A stretch of 35,370 nucleotides of DNA, from IMG/VR virus record IMGVR_UViG_3300033153_003685, positions 1-35,370 of that record; one strand, 5' to 3'. A program made the position numbers and the translations under genes. Origin of the DNA: a virus. The notes beneath the pieces were generated by a model. That model made no database searches and was not told the origin of the DNA. It saw nothing but the letters and a program-made list of their open reading frames with translations. Positions 31,696 to 35,370 of this stretch are shown here, in pieces; positions within the stretch are counted from its first letter, which is position 1, and each line of letters starts with the position of its first letter.

Positions 31696-31988
31696 GAATT
31701 CATCGCGTCATCTTTGGATATCTCTGCCGTACAGAATTCGTAGCAAAGTCTGGTCAGCATTTTCGGGGCACAGTCGCCATCATCGAACATCTGTTCTGCC
31801 GTGAAGCCTAATTTGCGGCGAAGGGCGAGGCCCGCGGAGTAAGCGCCGACCGTGTCCCGGTTTTCATCGACACAGCGAACGAATCGCCTCATGTCGTGGA
31901 GCTTCTTTTCGGCGGCAATCTTGGTCTTGGGTTTGGGTTTGGCGAGCATGAAGCTCTTCAGTCCACTCTCTGTTTCGGTGTTTTTCAT
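31692..31988 (-). CDS. Hypothetical accessory protein, 98 residues
   Basis: From ATG 31988 (AAGGA 13 bases upstream). A Lys/Pro-rich N-terminus (AKPKPKTKIAAEKKLHDMRR) precedes a helical part (VGAYSAGLALRRKLGFTAEQ) and a C-terminal Cys-containing segment. It is the first gene after the lysis block, driven by element E. No known family. Confidence 0.6.
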   Translation of the reverse strand: MKNTETESGLKSFMLAKPKPKTKIAAEKKLHDMRRFVRCVDENRDTVGAYSAGLALRRKLGFTAEQMFDDGDCAPKMLTRLCYEFCTAEISKDDAMNS

Positions 31989-32004
31989 ATTGTTCTTTTT
32001 CCTT

Positions 32005-32042
32005 CTACTTATTAGACGTGATAGCATATAGTTTTATTCTAA
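32005..32042 (-). promoter_or_regulatory. 38-bp repeated element, copy E (full description)
   Basis: Minus strand: TTAGAATAAAAC, TATATGCTATC, ACGTCTAATAAGTAG, then AAGGA and the ATG at 31988. All five copies are exactly 38 bases, end 16-17 bases before a start codon, and differ mainly in a central 10-base stretch. TTAGA and TCTAA at fixed spacing (21 bases between) form inverted arms. TAGAAT resembles a -10 box, but no conserved -35 lies upstream, so an activator, dedicated sigma factor or phage RNA polymerase may be involved. Confidence 0.65.
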
Positions 32043-32049
32043 CCACGGC

Positions 32050-32079
32050 AAATAAAAGGGACCGGCCCGCAATCGGCCA
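32050..32079 (-). terminator. Possible terminator after the endolysin gene
   Basis: A GC-rich stretch (GGCCG, loop, CGGTC with one G-U pair) is followed by CCTTTTATTT on the minus strand, 23 bases after the endolysin stop and just before element E. The stem is short, so this is a weak call supported mainly by position. Confidence 0.35.
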
Positions 32080-32101
32080 CAATCGCCCCCTGCGGCGTCT
32101 T

Positions 32102-33553
32102 TCAAGTCTTAGCGCGCACTAGCGCCAAAAACTCGGCCATCGGCCACCTAGACCCGTCTGGGCCGCCGGGGTCCACGTGATTCGTCTTGCCCCTGCCCAC
32201 GCCCCGCGTGACCTCGGCGTGGGTGCAGATGCCCCGCTCTCCGGCCATCATCTCAGCCGCCTTGACTTCGCGCACTGGCACGTCCCATCGGCGGCAGGCT
32301 CGCGCCACAATCTCAGCCGCCCGCTCTAGCGTCGTCGCGCAATCGTGAAGCCAGTTGGTGCTCATCGCTCGCCCGCATAGCTCGACGTTGATTCCAGAAG
32401 CGTTCGCGCCCGGAGCACAGTAGGCAATATCGACCTCGTCAACGCAGCTATAGGCGGACGACGTATCAACCACATAGTGAGCGCTCGCCATCGGCGCCCC
32501 AGCTCCAGAGCCAAACCATGACGCTACAGCCTTGCCGGCATCCGTCGCTGACTCGGTGCTATGAAGTACAACCCACTTGACCGAATCGCGGCCCGTCTTG
32601 CGATAGTTGGTCGATTGAATCATCGTGTCACGGCTGCCGCTGTTGGACTCAAGCCATCGCTCTGTCGCTCGCTCTGTCGCTGGCCCGTGGATTCCGTCCG
32701 CCTTATTCTTCGGGTTTAGAATCTCGCCAAAGCCGTCTTTGATAAGCTGCTCTTGCCAGAGCACGACGTCATCGCCGCGCTCACCGGGAAAGGTTATCCG
32801 CGGCGCCACGTCGTCCGCTTCGTCAAAGACATCTTCGCTCACTTGCGGGTGGCGGAATCCGAGGAGCGGTCCCTCGTGGCTTATCAGGTCGGCTTGCGGC
32901 CCGGTGATTAGCTCGGCAAGGTCCACCCGCTTGCCGTCCAGCATCGCCGCTCGCTTCATGATTCGGTGCTGCGAATAGTCGGCGTGGAGAGCGGAATGAG
33001 CGCTGGCGAATCCCTGGATGACTCGCGCGCCCGAATCGCTCACCGTTGGATAGAGCTTGATGCCTTTGTATGTCGCCGCGTCGCCTTCGACGTGCCAGCC
33101 GTAGTTTGTGGCGCGGCCCGTTGCGAATGCAGCTTTGGAGATTGTCCAATTCTTCCAAGCCGTGACGATGCCGCGGCGCCCGTCGAGCTTCTTTTCAATG
33201 GCGTCGTGCTGCTCGATGAGCGCGCCGGTCTTGCTGCTAATCGGCATCGGCATCGGGTCAATCTGCACGTCACTGTCGCTCCACGAGGCATCGGCTACGA
33301 TGCCGGTCAAGAGCATCCCGCCAACGTGGTCGGCCATTCTTTGGCACAAGCTGAGCGAGCCGGCCAAGCGGATAGATTCTTCCGAGTCTCCCCATCGGAT
33401 TGCGTCCGTTGTGACGTTGACCGTCAGCCGCTCGCTGACTCTGACGGGCGACCAAGAATAAAAGACTTCGCCGCGCTTGAAGGCCGCGAGCATCTTGGCT
33501 TCTCGCTGCTCGATGTCGTCCGGCAGCGCTTGCGCCCATCCTCTAGCGTTCAT
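32102..33553 (-). CDS. Modular endolysin: unknown N-domain, peptidoglycan-binding domain, amidase
   Basis: 483 residues from ATG 33553, chosen for the ATGA overlap and GAGG 8 bases upstream; an ATG at 33592 would overlap the previous gene by 43. Residues 1-250 match no domain I can name (notable: GFASAHSALHADYSQ, ITGPQADLISHEGPLLGFRHP). Residues 261-302 look like a peptidoglycan-binding domain (VVLWQEQLIKDGFG, ADGIHGPATERA). Residues 325-480 are an Amidase_2/PGRP fold with likely zinc ligands His331 (VVLHSTES), His445 (THAEV) and Asp461 (VDPGG), and Lys456. It cleaves the MurNAc-alanine bond. Confidence 0.82.
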   Translation of the reverse strand: MNARGWAQALPDDIEQREAKMLAAFKRGEVFYSWSPVRVSERLTVNVTTDAIRWGDSEESIRLAGSLSLCQRMADHVGGMLLTGIVADASWSDSDVQIDPMPMPISSKTGALIEQHDAIEKKLDGRRGIVTAWKNWTISKAAFATGRATNYGWHVEGDAATYKGIKLYPTVSDSGARVIQGFASAHSALHADYSQHRIMKRAAMLDGKRVDLAELITGPQADLISHEGPLLGFRHPQVSEDVFDEADDVAPRITFPGERGDDVVLWQEQLIKDGFGEILNPKNKADGIHGPATERATERWLESNSGSRDTMIQSTNYRKTGRDSVKWVVLHSTESATDAGKAVASWFGSGAGAPMASAHYVVDTSSAYSCVDEVDIAYCAPGANASGINVELCGRAMSTNWLHDCATTLERAAEIVARACRRWDVPVREVKAAEMMAGERGICTHAEVTRGVGRGKTNHVDPGGPDGSRWPMAEFLALVRAKT

Positions 33554-34065
33554 TTTGTAAACCTCGCGCGCCAACGGTCGAAGGTCGTCCATCGGAGCGC
33601 TACGAGTTTTCCCCCGCGGTTACACGAGCCAGAGCCGTAGCCATTGAGCCACCTTCGCCCCTTGCAAGAGCGGGCGCACTTGGCCGCGAGGTTAAGCGCC
33701 GAGCGAAAGCATTTGTGGTCGTCGGTGACGAGCTGCCGCCCGGTCCAGCCTTCCGGCGTTTTGCCTTGTCCGATGTTGCGCTGAGTCAGGCACCAGCTAG
33801 CCCCAGCATCGCCGCGAGCCTTGCCAACATGGACGCTCTCTTGCCAGCCGCCCGATTCGTGGTAGCTAATGACTGCGAGAATCAGCGCCGTGTTTTGCCT
33901 GGCGTGGAAGCCAGCGAACAAATATGGCCCGTCGTCCGTCGCCTTGGCGATGGCTTCAGCGATTGAATCGTAGCGCTCAAGCGCATCATAGGGGTCCTCT
34001 TTGGCGTGCCGGTCCAGCGGCATCACCGATAGCATCACAGCAAGAATATAAGCGGATAGGGGCAA
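33550..34065 (-). CDS. Lytic transglycosylase-like protein
   Basis: 171 residues. The TTG start at 34065 is supported by AAGGAG 6 bases upstream. A hydrophobic N-terminus (LSAYILAVMLSV) suggests export or anchoring. LILAVISYHESGGW (near residues 60-73) carries a candidate catalytic Glu in the SLT-like ESG motif, followed by ASWCLTQRNIG, and a Cys-rich C-terminal part (KCARSC, NGYGSGSC). With the amidase gene it gives two wall-degrading activities in tandem. It could also be virion-associated. Confidence 0.65.
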   Translation of the reverse strand: MPLSAYILAVMLSVMPLDRHAKEDPYDALERYDSIAEAIAKATDDGPYLFAGFHARQNTALILAVISYHESGGWQESVHVGKARGDAGASWCLTQRNIGQGKTPEGWTGRQLVTDDHKCFRSALNLAAKCARSCKGRRWLNGYGSGSCNRGGKLVALRWTTFDRWRARFTK

Positions 34066-34068
34066 GGC

Positions 34069-34245
34069 TCACTCCTTCGGAAACTTGGCATCGATTAGCG
34101 CGTCCACTTCGGCGTCGATTGCCTTCTTCGTTGGCTCCTTCGGCGGGTCACGCAATTCGGCGTGGTTGTCGAAGAAGCTTTCAACGATGGACGGGACGAC
34201 GCCAGCGGCTGCGGCGAATAGACGGATAGCACTTTCGGGCGTCAC
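34069..34245 (-). CDS. 58-residue small protein in lysis region
   Basis: GTG start at 34245 overlaps the lipoprotein stop by 4 bases (GTGA) and the TGA at 34071 lies three bases before the TTG start of the next gene. Sequence: TPESAIRLFAAAAGVVPSIV at the start, ending in a charged helix (KKAIDAEVDALIDAKFPKE). It fills the gap exactly and carries the AAGGAG site of the next gene in its last codons. Function unknown. Confidence 0.6.
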   Translation of the reverse strand: MTPESAIRLFAAAAGVVPSIVESFFDNHAELRDPPKEPTKKAIDAEVDALIDAKFPKE

Positions 34246-34667
34246 TTGGCAATCTCCAAGGCATTGGCCATCGAGCTGAAGCCCTTCTGAGCTTCGGCCA
34301 GCTCAGCGATTGCTGGCAGTAGCCGCGGGTCGTTGTGGTCGTTTATCAGCTTGGCCGATTGGATAGCGCTCGCGAGCATCAGCCAGGCTCGGCGCAGTCC
34401 GTTGTAATACTTCCACGCTGGAGCGTAGCGCTTGCGCACGTCGTCCACGCAAAACTCCGCATCACCTCGAGATGGCGCAGTCTCAACGCAATCCACTTGC
34501 TCCGCTTTGTAGCGCGCCGCCAAGACGCTCTCGGCAGCATCGGCAAAGTCCGCAATCGTGTTCGCGGTCTTCGTCGCAACTTGCACTTGAGACGGCAGGC
34601 ATCCGGCCACGATTAAGGCGAGCCCAATCAAGAGCATCAGTTTCCCCATGAAGCTGAAGCCGGACAT
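34242..34667 (-). CDS. Putative lipoprotein in lysis region
   Basis: 141 residues; AAGGAG 4 bases before ATG 34667. The signal sequence MGKLMLLIGLALIVAGC ends in a lipobox (VAGC, Cys22-23). The mature part is helical with two more Cys (VDCVETAPSRGDAEFCVDD). An outer-membrane lipoprotein here could act as an o-spanin or as a lysis accessory, though it is longer than usual o-spanins and not proline-rich. Positive only for lipoprotein nature. Confidence 0.7.
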   Translation of the reverse strand: MSGFSFMGKLMLLIGLALIVAGCLPSQVQVATKTANTIADFADAAESVLAARYKAEQVDCVETAPSRGDAEFCVDDVRKRYAPAWKYYNGLRRAWLMLASAIQSAKLINDHNDPRLLPAIAELAEAQKGFSSMANALEIAK

Positions 34668-34668
34668 C

Positions 34669-34851
34669 TTACTCCTTCAGCGCTCTGGCTTTGCCAAAGT
34701 CCTCGGCACCAAGGCCGCCGATGAGCGTCATCCCAATAGCGGAAATCATGGCGGCCAATTCTGGCCCGGCTTTGCTGTAGCTGATAGCTGTGCAAACTGC
34801 GGTGAGGATTGCGGTCCAGAACTTGCGTGATTTATAAATTGGCTTGTTCAT
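34669..34851 (-). CDS. Small membrane protein, holin candidate
   Basis: 60 residues with two hydrophobic helices (FWTAILTAVCTAISY and LAAMISAIGMTLIGGLG) between a basic start (KPIYKSRK) and a short charged end. Size and location before wall-lysis genes fit a small class II-type holin. Other small membrane proteins in this block are rival candidates. Confidence 0.6.
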   Translation of the reverse strand: MNKPIYKSRKFWTAILTAVCTAISYSKAGPELAAMISAIGMTLIGGLGAEDFGKARALKE

Positions 34852-34852
34852 C

Positions 34853-35161
34853 TTATTGTCTCCGAATCATACTGATTATGGTGTCTAGTTTGCCGCCTTG
34901 ACGCTCAAGCGTTGAGCGCACTTCGGCTTGCTCGCGCGCCATGCAATCGAGCTGAGTTGTTTGGCTGGCTATTTTAGTGTCGAGCCTTTCAATCTTGGCC
35001 TCGGTCTTGTCTTCAAGCGCTTGCACTCTGCCATTTGCTGACGGTGGCCGCACGGTATCGCGGCGCACTTTGGGCGTGGACTTTCTAATCTCACGGAGCA
35101 GGATAATCGTAGCCGCTATGATGGCGCCCGCCGTCCCTAGCTCTGTAAGCATCTCGTGCAT
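34853..35161 (-). CDS. Membrane-anchored coiled-coil protein (spanin- or holin-accessory-like)
   Basis: 102 residues from ATG 35161, one base after the previous stop and with GGA about 10 bases upstream; an ATG at 35209 would overlap the previous gene. One N-terminal membrane helix (ELGTAGAIIAATIILLREI), a basic segment, then a coiled coil (LEDKTEAKIERLDTKIASQT, QAEVRSTLERQGGKLDTI). The layout recalls inner-membrane spanins (Rz) or holin partners. Confidence 0.55.
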   Translation of the reverse strand: MHEMLTELGTAGAIIAATIILLREIRKSTPKVRRDTVRPPSANGRVQALEDKTEAKIERLDTKIASQTTQLDCMAREQAEVRSTLERQGGKLDTIISMIRRQ

Positions 35162-35162
35162 T

Positions 35163-35366
35163 TCAAATTCCAAATATCTCGTGGACGGTGTAGGCGGACA
35201 GAACAGCATCGCGTTTCATCAGTATAACCCGCCCAGATTCCGCCAGCCGCGCGATTGCGTCAGCGCCAGCCGCTCGCTTTGCGGCTCCGTCGCTCGCCTC
35301 GTAAGCCATAGCCGTGGGCTCGCTGCTACCAAAGACGGTCGGGCGTCTAGGCGCTGCAAATATCAT
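35163..35366 (-). CDS. Small hypothetical protein at window edge
   Basis: 67 residues from ATG 35366; the frame remains open to the right edge, so the true start may be outside. Ala-rich middle (SDGAAKRAAGADAIARLAES) and ends SAYTVHEIFGI. One-base gap to the next gene. No family recognised. Confidence 0.5.
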   Translation of the reverse strand: MIFAAPRRPTVFGSSEPTAMAYEASDGAAKRAAGADAIARLAESGRVILMKRDAVLSAYTVHEIFGI

Positions 35367-35370
35367 CCCG

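Noticed and set aside
30310-32027. Possible leader peptides or longer N-termini (MLLRLISRRKK) encoded inside the 38-bp elements
   Set aside because: The frame joins the following gene only in copies B and E. Single-base length differences break it in C and D, and copy A has no ATG. Conservation is therefore at the DNA level.
30267-32042. The five repeats as a CRISPR array
   Set aside because: Spacing is irregular (347-584 bases), coding genes lie between, and each copy ends at a ribosome site and start codon.
1-35370. tRNA genes
   Set aside because: While reading both strands I saw no cloverleaf with a TTC-loop and CCA-type acceptor; a dedicated tRNA search was not possible here.

Overview
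The window is a densely packed stretch of a tailed-phage (or prophage) genome with a contractile tail. Every convincing gene is on the minus strand, so transcription runs from high to low coordinates. The head, neck and tail genes follow the Mu order (portal, gpF, protease/scaffold, capsid, gp36, gpG-like, gp37-like, sheath, tube, chaperone, tape measure, gp44-gp48-like baseplate, fibre). The replication genes are not Mu-like: there is no transposase or MuB, and a lambda-style initiator, helicase loader, SSB, ERF annealing protein and Cas4-like nuclease are present instead. The Mu-type virion, strong AGGAG ribosome sites and ArdA suggest a proteobacterial host; the species cannot be named. No integrase, tRNA or CRISPR array was seen.

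Layout in transcription order. 35370-32102 is the lysis region: small membrane proteins, a lipoprotein, a transglycosylase-like protein and a modular amidase endolysin. 32042-30091 is an accessory island of small genes plus ArdA. It carries five copies of a 38-bp element, each just upstream of a start codon, and one clear terminator. 30069-29097 holds small genes and a Cro/CI-type regulator. 29077-23760 is recombination and replication. 23582-20114 is an RHH-HNH fusion, a ParB-like/methyltransferase fusion, a DUF5681 small-terminase candidate and the large terminase. 20113-12662 is the head module, with a double LamG protein and three small unknowns. 12641-1 is neck, tail and baseplate, ending in a beta-helix tail fibre that runs off the left edge.

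How it fits together. The 38-bp elements probably start early transcription of ArdA and its neighbours and then of the replication operon. The initiator gene carries, over about 90 bp, a near-perfect match to the bacterial parS centromere site, two identical 14-bp GATC-rich palindromes and a small hairpin. I read this as a candidate origin with a possible link to host ParB. Most genes are joined by ATGA, GTGA or TAATG overlaps, which exposes several genes of under 60 residues. The tail-chaperone gene has a -1 frame extension of 71 codons at an A6G3 run.

The two observations I rate highest are the parS-like site inside the initiator gene and the five-copy 38-bp element of the accessory island.
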